From Paraclostridium hominis (GTDB lineage Bacteria > Bacillota > Clostridia > Peptostreptococcales > Peptostreptococcaceae), in the NCBI RefSeq assembly GCF_014306135.1, contig NZ_JACRWD010000002.1, positions 308,871 through 372,870 on the forward strand: a DNA stretch of 64,000 nucleotides, written 5' to 3'. This document shows positions 26,826 to 35,842 of this stretch, one piece after another; positions within the stretch are counted from its first letter, which is position 1; each line of letters starts with the position of its first letter. Position numbers and translations under genes: made by a program. The notes under the pieces are model-generated. The model was not told the DNA's origin and did not search any database. It saw only the letters and a list, made by a program, of their open reading frames with translations.

Positions 26826-27914
26826 ATGAGTATAAATCATGGTGCTAACTTATATGATTTATCTAATAAGTTAGGTTTAAATAAAAACGAGTTAATGGAC
26901 TTTAGCTCTAATATAAATCCTTTAGGATCTTCTAAATTAGCTAAACAAGCTATTATAGATAATATAGATATGGTCTCTATATATCCAGATCCTTCATATT
27001 TTAATTTAAAGACTTCAATTTCTAATTATTGTCATTGTTCTAGTGATAATATTCTTTTAGGAAGTGGGGCAACTGAACTTATATCTTCATTTATAGATAT
27101 AATTAATCCTAAAAAAGCAGTTTTACTATCTCCATCTTATTCAGAGTATGAAAAAGAATTAATAAAAGTAAACTGTCATATTAATAAATATTTTTCAAAA
27201 AAAGAAAATCTGTTTAAGGTAGATGTAAATGATTTCATAAATTATATAAATAGTGATAATCATGATATTGTTATTATTTGTAATCCTAATAATCCTACTG
27301 GATTTGCATTTACAAATGAAGAAATAAGAAAAATACTTGAAAATACTAATACTTTTATTATGATTGATGAAACGTATATTGAATTTACTAATACAAGTAA
27401 ATATTCTTCAACTAGATTAGTTGATGATTTTAATAAACTTTTTGTTATTAGAGGTACTTCTAAATTTTTTGGTACTCCAGGAATAAGATTAGGATATGGA
27501 CTTACATCTGATGATTTAATAAAAGAATCAATAAATAATAAGTTAGATTTATGGAATATAAACACATTAGCATCTATAATGGGTGAAGTAATGTTTAAAG
27601 ATGAAGATTTTATAAAAAATTCTTCGCAAACTTTAACTAAAGAAAGAGAATATCTTTTAAATGAACTCTCTTCTTTTGATGATTTTATGGTTTATCATAG
27701 TGATGGTAATTTTATATTAAGTGAAATAAAATCAAAAAAAATAAAAGCCTCAGAGTTAAGAGAACTTTTAATTGAAAAACATATAATAATTCGAGATTGC
27801 AAATCATTTGAAGGTCTAGATGAATATTTCTTTAGAGTTTGTACTTTAAGTCATAAAGAAAATGAATTTTTGATAAAATCTCTTAATGATATATTTACAA
27901 AAGATGAAGAGTAA
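26826..27914 (+). CDS. PLP-dependent aminotransferase-fold enzyme, CobD/HisC-like
   Basis: 362 residues. The N-terminus 'HGANLYDLSNKLG' and 'DFSSNINPLGSSK' resemble threonine-phosphate decarboxylase (CobD) and histidinol-phosphate aminotransferase. PLP-binding features: 'CNPNNPTGFAF' (Asn contact), 'IMIDETYIEF' (Asp contact), 'IRGTSKFFGTPGIRLGYGL' (Schiff-base Lys and phosphate-binding Arg). No cobalamin or histidine genes are nearby, so the substrate is open. SD AGGAGG lies 8 bases before the ATG. It converges on the DUF1232 gene with a shared hairpin. Confidence 0.82.
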   Translation: MSINHGANLYDLSNKLGLNKNELMDFSSNINPLGSSKLAKQAIIDNIDMVSIYPDPSYFNLKTSISNYCHCSSDNILLGSGATELISSFIDIINPKKAVLLSPSYSEYEKELIKVNCHINKYFSKKENLFKVDVNDFINYINSDNHDIVIICNPNNPTGFAFTNEEIRKILENTNTFIMIDETYIEFTNTSKYSSTRLVDDFNKLFVIRGTSKFFGTPGIRLGYGLTSDDLIKESINNKLDLWNINTLASIMGEVMFKDEDFIKNSSQTLTKEREYLLNELSSFDDFMVYHSDGNFILSEIKSKKIKASELRELLIEKHIIIRDCKSFEGLDEYFFRVCTLSHKENEFLIKSLNDIFTKDEE

Positions 27915-27929
27915 TTTTTACTCTTCATC
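27903..27929. terminator. Shared hairpin between the PLP enzyme and DUF1232 genes
   Basis: GATGAAGAGTA-ATTTT-TACTCTTCATC, an 11-base perfect stem containing both stop codons. T-runs are short, so termination strength is uncertain. Confidence 0.6.
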
Positions 27930-28304
27930 CTTTATTGAGAAAGTTACACCTTCTATAATATTAGGATTTATTATATCTTTTTTAATTTTTTTATACTTTT
28001 CAATTTCTTCATTAATTATTCCAAAGCTCCAAAAAATTACAAATAAATCATCTATAAATCCAAACATACCTGTTATCACTTCTGGTATAAAATCTATTCC
28101 TGATAATAAATATACAAAGGTTATTAAAATTGCAAAAGTTACTTTAAATTTACTTATTATATTTACACTTTTATCTGTATAAAAATCTGGTAGTTTAAAT
28201 AAATTAACAATAAATAAAATTCCAAATTTTCCATTTTTTAATCTAACCAAAGTTTTCTTAAGAATATCTAAAAATATATCTATTAATTTAAATAAAATTT
28301 TCAT
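27918..28304 (-). CDS. YkvA family (DUF1232) small membrane protein
   Basis: 128 residues from the ATG at 28304; SD AGAGGTGA (28310-28317) fits it and overlaps the alternative GTG at 28313. The DUF1232 signature is clear: 'YLLSGIDFIPEVITGMFGFIDDLFVIF', seen here as 'LLSGIDFIPEV' plus 'GFIDDLFVI', with one or two membrane helices. Function of the family is unknown; it is a common small membrane protein in Firmicutes. Confidence 0.85.
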   Translation of the reverse strand: MKILFKLIDIFLDILKKTLVRLKNGKFGILFIVNLFKLPDFYTDKSVNIISKFKVTFAILITFVYLLSGIDFIPEVITGMFGFIDDLFVIFWSFGIINEEIEKYKKIKKDIINPNIIEGVTFSIKDEE

Positions 28305-28375
28305 ATATATCACCTCTAAAGCTATAATTTAAGATTATTATAACTTATATGAGTATTTCGATGAATATATTAAAT

Positions 28376-29380
28376 TTATAATAAATGTATACCAAATTTA
28401 TCACATTCTTTAATCATATCTTCTGGCCATATACCTGCTTGTACCTCTCCTATATGAGCTTTATTTAAAAAGTACATACATATTCTTGATTGTCCAATTC
28501 CTCCGCCTATAGTATATGGTAATTCTCCATTTAATAAAGCTTTGTGATAATCTAATTCTTTTCTATCCTCACATCCAGATAACTTTAATTGTTTTCTTAA
28601 ACTTTCTTCATCTACCCTAATTCCCATAGAAGATAATTCAATAGCATTATCTAAAACTGGGTTATAAAATAGTATATCTCCATTTAATTCCCAATCATCG
28701 TAATCTGGACTTCTTCCATCATGCTTCTCTCCACAAGAAAGAACTTTTCCTATTTGCATTAAAAATACTGCACCTTTATCTTTTACTATTTTATTTTCTC
28801 TTTCCTTTGGAGTTAATTCTGGATACATATCTAATAGTTCTTGTGAAGTTATAAAAGTTATCTCTTCAGGTAAAACTTTTTTTATTTCTGGATATATTTT
28901 GTGTACATGTTCTTCTGTTTCTTTAAATACGGTATATATTTGTTTAACTTTAGCTTTTAAAGTCTCTATATTTCTATCATTTTTATCTATTATAAGTTCC
29001 CAATCCCATTGGTCTACATATATTGAATGAATATTATCTAACTCTTCATCTTTTCTTATAGCATTCATATCAGTATATAGACCTCTACCTACTGAGAAAC
29101 CATACTTTTTAAGCGCCATTCTTTTCCACTTAGCTAGTGAATGAACTATCTCCGCTTTCTTTTTCATATCAGTCACTTCAAAGCTTACTGCTTTTTCTGT
29201 TCCATTTAAGTTATCATTAGTTCCAGTTTCCGGTAAAACAAATAATGGTGATGATACTCTAGTAAGGTTTAACATTTCTCCTAATCTATTTTCAAAGAAA
29301 TCTTTTAAATCTTTTATAGCTTGTTGTGTTTCTATAACTCCTAAACTCGATTTATAATCTTTTGGTATTGTTAAGCTCAT
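28376..29380 (-). CDS. asnA: Aspartate--ammonia ligase (ammonia-dependent asparagine synthetase)
   Basis: 334 residues, the class II tRNA-synthetase-like enzyme that makes asparagine from aspartate and ammonia. Visible motifs: 'TRVSSPLFVLPETGTNDNLNG' in parts (substrate pocket near residues 40-60), 'IHSIYVDQWDWELII', 'LSCGEKHDGRSPDYDDW' and 'YTIGGGIGQSRICM' (ATP-binding). Expression is predicted to be controlled by the asparagine-specific T-box leader directly upstream, so the gene should switch on when uncharged tRNA-Asn accumulates. Confidence 0.97.
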   Translation of the reverse strand: MSLTIPKDYKSSLGVIETQQAIKDLKDFFENRLGEMLNLTRVSSPLFVLPETGTNDNLNGTEKAVSFEVTDMKKKAEIVHSLAKWKRMALKKYGFSVGRGLYTDMNAIRKDEELDNIHSIYVDQWDWELIIDKNDRNIETLKAKVKQIYTVFKETEEHVHKIYPEIKKVLPEEITFITSQELLDMYPELTPKERENKIVKDKGAVFLMQIGKVLSCGEKHDGRSPDYDDWELNGDILFYNPVLDNAIELSSMGIRVDEESLRKQLKLSGCEDRKELDYHKALLNGELPYTIGGGIGQSRICMYFLNKAHIGEVQAGIWPEDMIKECDKFGIHLL

Positions 29381-29490
29381 AATTATACTCTCCTCTTCTT
29401 CTTTTGATATTTTAATGATTTATTAAAGAGTATGACGTCATACATTTTTTAATTTTAGTATATGTGGCCACAATTATACTTTTTTCCAAT

Positions 29491-29785
29491 AAAAAAAACC
29501 TTCATCTCTATATAAAATATAGGGACGAAAGTTTATAATTTCCGCGGTACCACCCTGATTAACTAGACCAAAATGTCAAGTTCTCTCAATAACACAGCAA
29601 GACTAATCTTAGTGCGTTCCAACTTGATAACGGTTTGGTTCCGTCTAAGCCTACTCTTTTTACAATTTCGGTTAGCAACTCCAGGATGTTCTTCAATATA
29701 GGCTTCGTGTTGGACTCTCACCATAACCAACTCGCTCATAACTACTTCCTATACCTACTCTTCCTTTCAAGGTCTTTTAACTATT
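29491..29785 (-). promoter_or_regulatory. T-box riboswitch leader, asparagine-specific, controlling asnA
   Basis: The conserved T-box sequence GGGTGGTACCGCGG lies at 29542-29556 on the minus strand, followed by a terminator hairpin (CTTTCGTC...GATGAAGG, then U8 at 29491-29498). Stem I is visible upstream: GTATAGG pairs with CCTATAT, and the specifier loop reads GAAGAACATCC. The specifier codon is AAC (29698-29700), i.e. Asn, matching the downstream asparagine synthetase. Uncharged tRNA-Asn is expected to favour the antiterminator. Confidence 0.93.
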
Positions 29786-29804
29786 TTTTAAATTATTTAA
29801 CGTA

Positions 29805-29833
29805 ATTTTAGTTGAATATATGAATTATGTCAA
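29805..29833 (-). promoter_or_regulatory. Promoter of the asnA T-box leader
   Basis: Perfect -35 TTGACA (29828-29833), 17-base spacer, -10 TAAAAT (29805-29810) on the minus strand; start expected near 29797, just before stem I. The ~250 bases from 29834 to 30083 hold no gene I can see; they are very AT-rich. Confidence 0.75.
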
Positions 29834-30083
29834 TAAAAATTTCAAGATAATAATAATTTAATAAATTAATTTTTATATTAGAAATATATATTTTTTTAAA
29901 TAATATATATATATATTAATAAATAACCTTATTTAATAAAGTATTAATTATCACTAACTGTATTTTCTAAAAAATTTAATTTTTCTGATTTATATATAAA
30001 TATCTTAATAAATAAAAATTTATATTAGAATTTATACATCTAAAAATTCTGATATATTAAATTAAATATAATAACTATGTAAT

Positions 30084-30115
30084 AAAAAAGATCGCTAAAG
30101 TTAGCGATCTTTTTT
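30084..30115 (-). terminator. Terminator of ptsI
   Basis: Perfect AAAAAAGATCGCTAA / TTAGCGATCTTTTTT hairpin with a 2-base gap, directly against the ptsI stop codon. Confidence 0.9.
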
Positions 30116-30116
30116 A

Positions 30117-31829
30117 TTACATATTAAAAGTTTTATCTACATATGCTTTTATTTCTTCTGCAGTTCCCATAGTTAGTACTTCATTAGCAAATTTTTTCAT
30201 ATCGTCATACTTAACAGAAGTTATGAACTTTCTCGCTGGAAGTATTGATATAGGGGACATTGAAAATTCATCTAGACCCATACCTAAAAGTATAGGTATC
30301 ATTCTTTGATCTCCTGCGGCTTCTCCGCACATTCCTACCCATTTTCCTTCTTTATGTGCATTGTCTATTACCATCTTTATAAGTCTAAGTACTGCCGGAT
30401 TAAATTGATTGTATAAGTAACTTATCTTTTGATTCATTCTGTCAACTGCACAAGTATATTGTATTAAATCATTAGTTCCTATAGAGAAGAAATCTACATG
30501 CTTAGCTAATATATCTGATATAACAGCTGCTGATGGTATCTCTATCATCATACCCACTTCTACATCTTTTGAATACTCAATACCTTCTGCATCCATTTCA
30601 GCTAATACTTCTTTTATAATTTCTTTAGCTTTTAATAGTTCTTCTAAAGAGGATATCATTGGAAACATTATTCTTAATTTACCATGTACACTAGCTCTAT
30701 ATAAAGCTCTTAATTGAGTTTTAAATATGTCAGTTCTATCTAGACATAATCTTATTGCTCTATATCCTAAAAATGGATTCATTTCTTCATCCATTTTAAA
30801 GTATTTTAATTCTTTATCTCCACCTATATCTAATGTTCTTATAACTATAGGCTTTCCATTCATACCTTCAAGTACGGCTTTATAAGCTTCATACTGTTCT
30901 TCTTCAGTTGGGAAGTCATCTTCTTTATCCATATATAAAAACTCAGTTCTATAAAGTCCTACACCTTCTGCATCATTTTTTAATAATCCTTCAAGGTCAT
31001 TAGGACTTCCTATATTCCCTGCAAGTTCTACATGTCTTTCATCAAGCGTTGTAGAAGCTTTTCCTATTAATTGTTTTAAAGCCTCTTTTTCTTCATCGAA
31101 CTTAGCTTTTAGTTGACTATATTTATTTATAGTTTCTTTATCTGGATTAACTATAACTTCTCCAGTTTCTCCATTAAATACTACAAAATCTCCATCTTTA
31201 ATTTTCTCTGTAGCATCATTAAGACCTACTACTGCAGCTATCTCTAAAGTTCTAGCCATTATAGCTGTATGAGATGTTCTTCCACCTATATCAGTTAAAA
31301 AACCTAAAACCATATTCTTATTCATTGTAGCTGTATCTGATGGAGTTAAATCATGAGCAATTAATATAACTTCTTCAGATAAAGCTGATAAATCTACAAC
31401 TTTTATACCTAATATATGTCTTAAAACTCTATTAGTAACATCTTTTATATCAGCTGCTCTTTCTCTCATATATTCATTATCCATAGATTCAAATATGCTA
31501 ACAAACATATCTTTAACTTCATTTAAAGCAAAATCAGCATTTACTTTTTCATCTTTTATTTTAGATATAGTCTGATCTATTAGTTCTGGATCTGCTAATA
31601 CTAATAAATGTGCCTCAAATATTTCAGCTTCGTGTTCCCCTAATTCTTTTTTAACTCTTTCTTTTACTTGCTCTAATTCAACTTTTGATTTTTCTACTGC
31701 TTTTTGTAATTTTTCTACTTCAAAATCGGTATTTTCTATACTCTTTTTTTCTATATTAAGTTCGCTGTGTTCTATAACTAAAGCTTTTCCTATAGCTATT
31801 CCAGGCGATGCCCCTGTTCCTTTGTACAT
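30117..31829 (-). CDS. ptsI: Phosphoenolpyruvate-protein phosphotransferase (PTS enzyme I)
   Basis: 570 residues, full length. It takes phosphate from PEP and passes it to HPr. The phosphorylated residue is H187 in 'GGRTSHTAIMAR'. The PEP-binding domain shows 'GVGLYRTEFLYMD', 'PIVIRTLDIGGDKELKYF', 'MNPFLGYRAIRLCL' and 'FSIGTNDLIQYTCAVDRMN', and the C-terminal cysteine loop 'VGMCGEAAGDQ' is intact. SD AGGAGG precedes the ATG. It follows ptsH with a hairpin between them. It energises the mannose-type PTS encoded 6 kb away. Confidence 0.98.
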   Translation of the reverse strand: MYKGTGASPGIAIGKALVIEHSELNIEKKSIENTDFEVEKLQKAVEKSKVELEQVKERVKKELGEHEAEIFEAHLLVLADPELIDQTISKIKDEKVNADFALNEVKDMFVSIFESMDNEYMRERAADIKDVTNRVLRHILGIKVVDLSALSEEVILIAHDLTPSDTATMNKNMVLGFLTDIGGRTSHTAIMARTLEIAAVVGLNDATEKIKDGDFVVFNGETGEVIVNPDKETINKYSQLKAKFDEEKEALKQLIGKASTTLDERHVELAGNIGSPNDLEGLLKNDAEGVGLYRTEFLYMDKEDDFPTEEEQYEAYKAVLEGMNGKPIVIRTLDIGGDKELKYFKMDEEMNPFLGYRAIRLCLDRTDIFKTQLRALYRASVHGKLRIMFPMISSLEELLKAKEIIKEVLAEMDAEGIEYSKDVEVGMMIEIPSAAVISDILAKHVDFFSIGTNDLIQYTCAVDRMNQKISYLYNQFNPAVLRLIKMVIDNAHKEGKWVGMCGEAAGDQRMIPILLGMGLDEFSMSPISILPARKFITSVKYDDMKKFANEVLTMGTAEEIKAYVDKTFNM

Positions 31830-31877
31830 ATATGTTTCCTCCTAATGTCTTCTGTATACAATATATATATATTCAAT

Positions 31878-31901
31878 AAACCTCGGCTTTCACCGAGGTT
31901 T
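31878..31901 (-). terminator. Hairpin between ptsH and ptsI
   Basis: AAACCTCGG / CCGAGGTTT stem, unusually G+C rich for this region, with only a weak U-run. It may partly terminate after ptsH, giving more HPr than enzyme I, or stabilise the ptsH message (inference). Confidence 0.55.
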
Positions 31902-31912
31902 CTTAATTTTTA

Positions 31913-32173
31913 TTATTCTCCAAATCCACTTTCTATTAATTCAACTAATGCATTTACTGCTGATTCTTGGTCTTCTCCATTAGCACATATAACAACTTCG
32001 TCTCCTTGAGCTAATCCTAAACTCATTATTCCCATTATAGATTTAGCATTAACAACTTTATCTTTTGCTTTTATTTCTACTGTAGCTTTAAATTCAGATG
32101 CTTTCTTAACAAACATTCCTGCTGGTCTAGCATGTAATCCACTTGCATTTTTAATAGTTACTGTTTTTTCCAT
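31913..32173 (-). CDS. ptsH: HPr phosphocarrier protein
   Basis: 86 residues from the ATG at 32173, chosen for its SD GGAGG; the frame runs open to 32221 without a ribosome site. Phosphorylation site H14 in 'NASGLHARPAGMFV' (PTS phosphate from enzyme I) and regulatory serine S45 in 'NAKSIMGIMSLG' (target of HPr kinase, the signal for catabolite repression in Firmicutes). Positioned just upstream of ptsI and 51 bases after the patatin-like gene. Confidence 0.97.
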   Translation of the reverse strand: MEKTVTIKNASGLHARPAGMFVKKASEFKATVEIKAKDKVVNAKSIMGIMSLGLAQGDEVVICANGEDQESAVNALVELIESGFGE

Positions 32174-32224
32174 TGTAATACCTCCATAAATTTCATTTGT
32201 TATAAATAATATAATTAGCACTTA

Positions 32225-33436
32225 TTAAGTTTGTGTTTTTATATCATTTATTATTATATTTGTTAAAAGTTTAGTAAACCTATTCCTATGAATAGAAATT
32301 ATAGGTCTAACTTCAAAATTAGACTCCCAACTCATATTAGAATTTATATTAGTGTTTACTACTTCTACTACCTTATTAAAATCATACAAATTTAACCTAT
32401 TTATATTATTTTCTTCAAGCTTCTTTTCATAAATACAATAAAATAAATCTTTGTATGAAAACTCTTTTGATAAATTTAAACTTTCTCCTAATTTTGGTAT
32501 TATAGCTTCTAAAAGAGTTCTTTTATTTATATCTCTTTTTATATTTAGTAATTTGCATAGGCTTTCTATAGAATCTTTACTTAAATTACTAAGCTTATCA
32601 AAACAATACTCATCATCATATTTATAATCCAAGTTGAAATAATATCTTATTCCATCATATCTGTTAAAGGTTTTCATGGCATCCATGTATCCCAATTTAA
32701 TATTTTTATGCACATTATCTGGATCTACATTTAAACACCCACCTAAATACTCTGATGGAACTATAACTTTCATATTCATATCTTTATGATGATTTAAATT
32801 TACTTTTCCAAATAAGTCATCAATTAATCTTATTACAACTATATCTTCATATCCTTTTTCCCTTAATAAACTTACAGGTATATTATTATGAAATACGCCA
32901 TCTAGGAACAACTTATCATCTAACTTATCTAATTTAAATATAGGTAAACTAGCACTTGCTATAAGATAATCTAATAATTTTCCTTTTGGTATATTCTCTA
33001 TAAACATAGGATTTGGAACTATTTTACCATCCCACATAACTGTAACTAATCCAAAATCTTTATTTGAATTTCTTATTAAGTCTTCATTTATAGTTTTTTC
33101 TAATAGATTTCTAAATGGACTTATATCTATACCTTGATTTTTTCTAGCTTTATTTATCAAAGAGATTACCATATTTAAATTTTTAGGCGTAAAATCAATA
33201 TTTTTTATGCTGTGATATGTTTCTTCATCAACATTCATAAAATGAGTATAGTCATAATTAGTCCATATATCCTCTAAAACTTCTATATTATCTTGAACTA
33301 TATAAGCCCCATTTAAAGCTCCTATAGACGTTCCTGCTACACCCTTAAATTCTATGCCTAACTCCCTTAAAGCTTTATATGCACCTATCTGGTAAGCACC
33401 TTTTGTGCCTCCACCTTCAAGCACTAATCCTTTCAT
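32225..33436 (-). CDS. Patatin-like phospholipase (RssA/YchK-like)
   Basis: 403 residues from the ATG at 33436 (SD AAGGTGAT); the longer frame to 33511 lacks a ribosome site. The patatin domain is clear: oxyanion loop 'EGGGTKGAYQIGAY' (residues 7-20), nucleophile S37 in 'GTSIG', and the dyad aspartate in 'LFLDGVFHNNIPV', where the common DGG/DGA is DGV. The C-terminal ~150 residues are helical and family specific. Substrate unknown; probably a membrane lipid acyl hydrolase. It lies between ptsH and a STAS-like gene next to camA, an arrangement I recall also in C. difficile. Confidence 0.9.
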   Translation of the reverse strand: MKGLVLEGGGTKGAYQIGAYKALRELGIEFKGVAGTSIGALNGAYIVQDNIEVLEDIWTNYDYTHFMNVDEETYHSIKNIDFTPKNLNMVISLINKARKNQGIDISPFRNLLEKTINEDLIRNSNKDFGLVTVMWDGKIVPNPMFIENIPKGKLLDYLIASASLPIFKLDKLDDKLFLDGVFHNNIPVSLLREKGYEDIVVIRLIDDLFGKVNLNHHKDMNMKVIVPSEYLGGCLNVDPDNVHKNIKLGYMDAMKTFNRYDGIRYYFNLDYKYDDEYCFDKLSNLSKDSIESLCKLLNIKRDINKRTLLEAIIPKLGESLNLSKEFSYKDLFYCIYEKKLEENNINRLNLYDFNKVVEVVNTNINSNMSWESNFEVRPIISIHRNRFTKLLTNIIINDIKTQT

Positions 33437-33645
33437 AAATATCACCTTAATTAAGTTATAAAGATATATATTCCTCAAAACAAATATATTACAAGTTTCA
33501 TGGTATTTCAAGTAAAAATTATATTTTTTTATAATATTTATTAAATTTTAATTTTATACCTTATTCTACATATCCTATTAATCCTTAGTATTTTAAATAA
33601 AATATTAAAAATATTTATATTTTCAATTTATAGTTTTGTTTAAAA

Positions 33646-33990
33646 TTATTTTATATCCGATTTAGAATTAACAATCTTTACTGCGTTTAAAAATACCTTT
33701 TTTTCTAAAGAACTTAGTCTTATATTTGACATTATATAATTTTTAGGATCTATTAAATATATCTTTTTATAACCAGTTTTATAAAACATCATACAAATAT
33801 TTTTAATTTCAGAAATTTTCTCACATTCAAACATATCTGTTTCTATAATTAAGTTATACTTAGATGTTTTTATTCCTTTTATTTTTTGTTTATAATCATT
33901 TGCAAACTCTTTTATATCTTTACTACTTAAGTACCCATTTACACTAATATTAACACTATTGTCACTATTTATAACTTTGAAATCTATCAT
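33646..33990 (-). CDS. Small STAS-like protein (anti-anti-sigma fold), function unknown
   Basis: 114 residues. The pattern 'VNISVNGYLSSKDIKEFANDY' followed by 'YNLIIETDMFECEKISEIKN' resembles a STAS domain (beta strand, short loop, helix, strand), but the phosphorylatable serine region is not convincing, so the call is tentative. No signal or membrane segment. SD AGGGGGA precedes the ATG. It lies between camA and the patatin-like gene on the same strand. A role in signalling with the broken PP2C phosphatase elsewhere in the window would be speculation. Confidence 0.55.
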   Translation of the reverse strand: MIDFKVINSDNSVNISVNGYLSSKDIKEFANDYKQKIKGIKTSKYNLIIETDMFECEKISEIKNICMMFYKTGYKKIYLIDPKNYIMSNIRLSSLEKKVFLNAVKIVNSKSDIK

Positions 33991-34040
33991 AAAATATCCC
34001 CCTATTAAACTTATTTTAATATGAATATATGAATATCTTT

Positions 34041-35774
34041 CTATAATAGTGAATTTATATTTAAAGAATCTTTTATTAATTCATTTATTTCGTCTTGTAA
34101 AATAATTACTTCTTTATTCGATTTATTATCACTTTCTAATATATTTATAATTTTTTTTGATAAATTTTCTATTGATTTATAATTGTGATCCTTAAAAATA
34201 CCTATTTGCATTACCTTATTAGGGTAATAGTCATACAAATTTTTACCCATCTTTTTTCCAAAAGTTTTAAAATAAGTATCATATACACTTGAATTTAATA
34301 AAGCAGCTATATATTCATATGAAAAATCTTTTATATATTCATCTTTTATATAAAAAGAATATACATCTGCACTACAAAATCTACTTTTATCATCAATAGC
34401 AAATCTATTTTCTTTTGATTTATAAGGATACATTATTTTTTTTCTTTCAAATATCTTCTTATCTCTTCCCCATTGTAATTGATACCATGTTCTAATATTT
34501 TTTTTACATTCTCTTCTATTTTCTAATTTTTGTTTATAATTTTTTATATACTTTATAGAGTTTGAGTATTTTTGACAATCATCTATATCATCACTATAAA
34601 TAAGTTTTAAGGAATTTTTTTCTATAAAATATTTTTGTATATTTTTACTCTTAATCCAATTTTTCAAAATATTTTTTTCTATACAAAAATTTTCTTCATA
34701 TTCATTATCTATAACGAAAGCTTTATCACATCCAGTTATAATCCCTTGAAAACTTACACATATATCTTTTAATTTATAATTACAATAGTTTTCTATTTTA
34801 TTATACAAATAAACATTTTCTTTTTTATCTATAATCCAATCATCTTTCATATCTCTTTGATTTAAATTTATTTTTTCAAATTCATCTTCATTTTTAAGTT
34901 CAATATTAATATCTTCTATAAAATCAAAATCTATACTGTAGTTATTTAATCTATAAATATCTACTGTGTTGTTTTCATTTATTCCTTTTCTCATAGTAAA
35001 TATACAACTTGCTATGCTGGCACTTTTAAAAACATTTACTCCATTAAAATCTATTATTTCTTCTATACTTACATTTTTTAAAATATATTTTCTTAATAGA
35101 TTTCCACTTTGACTCTCTATAAAATATCTAGGTGTTATTATACTTGCAATACCATCTTCTTTTAATAAATCAATTATTCTTTTGTAAAAACAAAAATAAA
35201 TATCAGATTTATCTCTATATACTTGTGAATACTCTTTTAATAACCACTTTTTATAATTTTTATTAAGATTTTTATGTCCTATATAAGGAGGATTTCCTAT
35301 TATATAATCAAATTTACTATCCCAAAATAATTTTTTTATATTTATATCTATTCCTTCACTATTTAAACTATCAAAGCAATATATATTAAATTTATCTATA
35401 TTTTCTTCTGGACTTTTATTAATTAATGAATATTTTAATACTTTTATTGCATTTGAATCTATATCTATTCCGTATATACAATTGCTAACTATATGATTAT
35501 GAATATCTTCAATTTTCAATTCATATTTATAACTTTCAAAGATTTCATATAAAATATCATATACCTCTAGTAAAAAATTACCACATCCACATGACAGATC
35601 TAAAATTTTAGGATACGGATTTTTCATAAAATCATGATTATATAAAGTTTTTTTAACTATATAATCTATAATATATTTTGGTGTGTAATAAATGCCTAAA
35701 GATTTTTTATTTTCTTCTGTTAAACTATTTTCATATAAACTAGATAAATAATAATTATTACTCGAAATCTCCAT
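34041..35774 (-). CDS. camA: Orphan adenine-N6 DNA methyltransferase, CamA ortholog
   Basis: 577 residues, the same length as I recall for C. difficile CamA. N-terminal methyltransferase domain: 'LGIYYTPKYIIDYIV', SAM-binding 'ILDLSCGCGNFLLEVYDILY' (residues 57-76), and catalytic NPPY at 161-164. The C-terminal half (from about 300) is the target-recognition domain with 'CVSFQGIITGCDKAF', 'LENRRECKKNIRTWYQLQWG' and 'IMYPYKSKENRFAID', matching my memory of CamA closely. CamA methylates the last adenine of CAAAAA and affects sporulation and host colonisation in C. difficile; the same activity here is inferred. No restriction enzyme is adjacent, so it is an orphan. Confidence 0.9.
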   Translation of the reverse strand: MEISSNNYYLSSLYENSLTEENKKSLGIYYTPKYIIDYIVKKTLYNHDFMKNPYPKILDLSCGCGNFLLEVYDILYEIFESYKYELKIEDIHNHIVSNCIYGIDIDSNAIKVLKYSLINKSPEENIDKFNIYCFDSLNSEGIDINIKKLFWDSKFDYIIGNPPYIGHKNLNKNYKKWLLKEYSQVYRDKSDIYFCFYKRIIDLLKEDGIASIITPRYFIESQSGNLLRKYILKNVSIEEIIDFNGVNVFKSASIASCIFTMRKGINENNTVDIYRLNNYSIDFDFIEDINIELKNEDEFEKINLNQRDMKDDWIIDKKENVYLYNKIENYCNYKLKDICVSFQGIITGCDKAFVIDNEYEENFCIEKNILKNWIKSKNIQKYFIEKNSLKLIYSDDIDDCQKYSNSIKYIKNYKQKLENRRECKKNIRTWYQLQWGRDKKIFERKKIMYPYKSKENRFAIDDKSRFCSADVYSFYIKDEYIKDFSYEYIAALLNSSVYDTYFKTFGKKMGKNLYDYYPNKVMQIGIFKDHNYKSIENLSKKIINILESDNKSNKEVIILQDEINELIKDSLNINSLL

Positions 35775-35842
35775 ACTAATCCCCCTAATGAATACCTTTT
35801 CATAAGTTTAATTATATCAAATATTACTTAATATAATCTATA

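Noticed and set aside
29491..29785. tRNA-like structure upstream of asnA
   Set aside because: The conserved GGGTGGTACCGCGG, specifier loop and terminator show a T-box leader, not a tRNA gene. No tRNA gene was found in the window.
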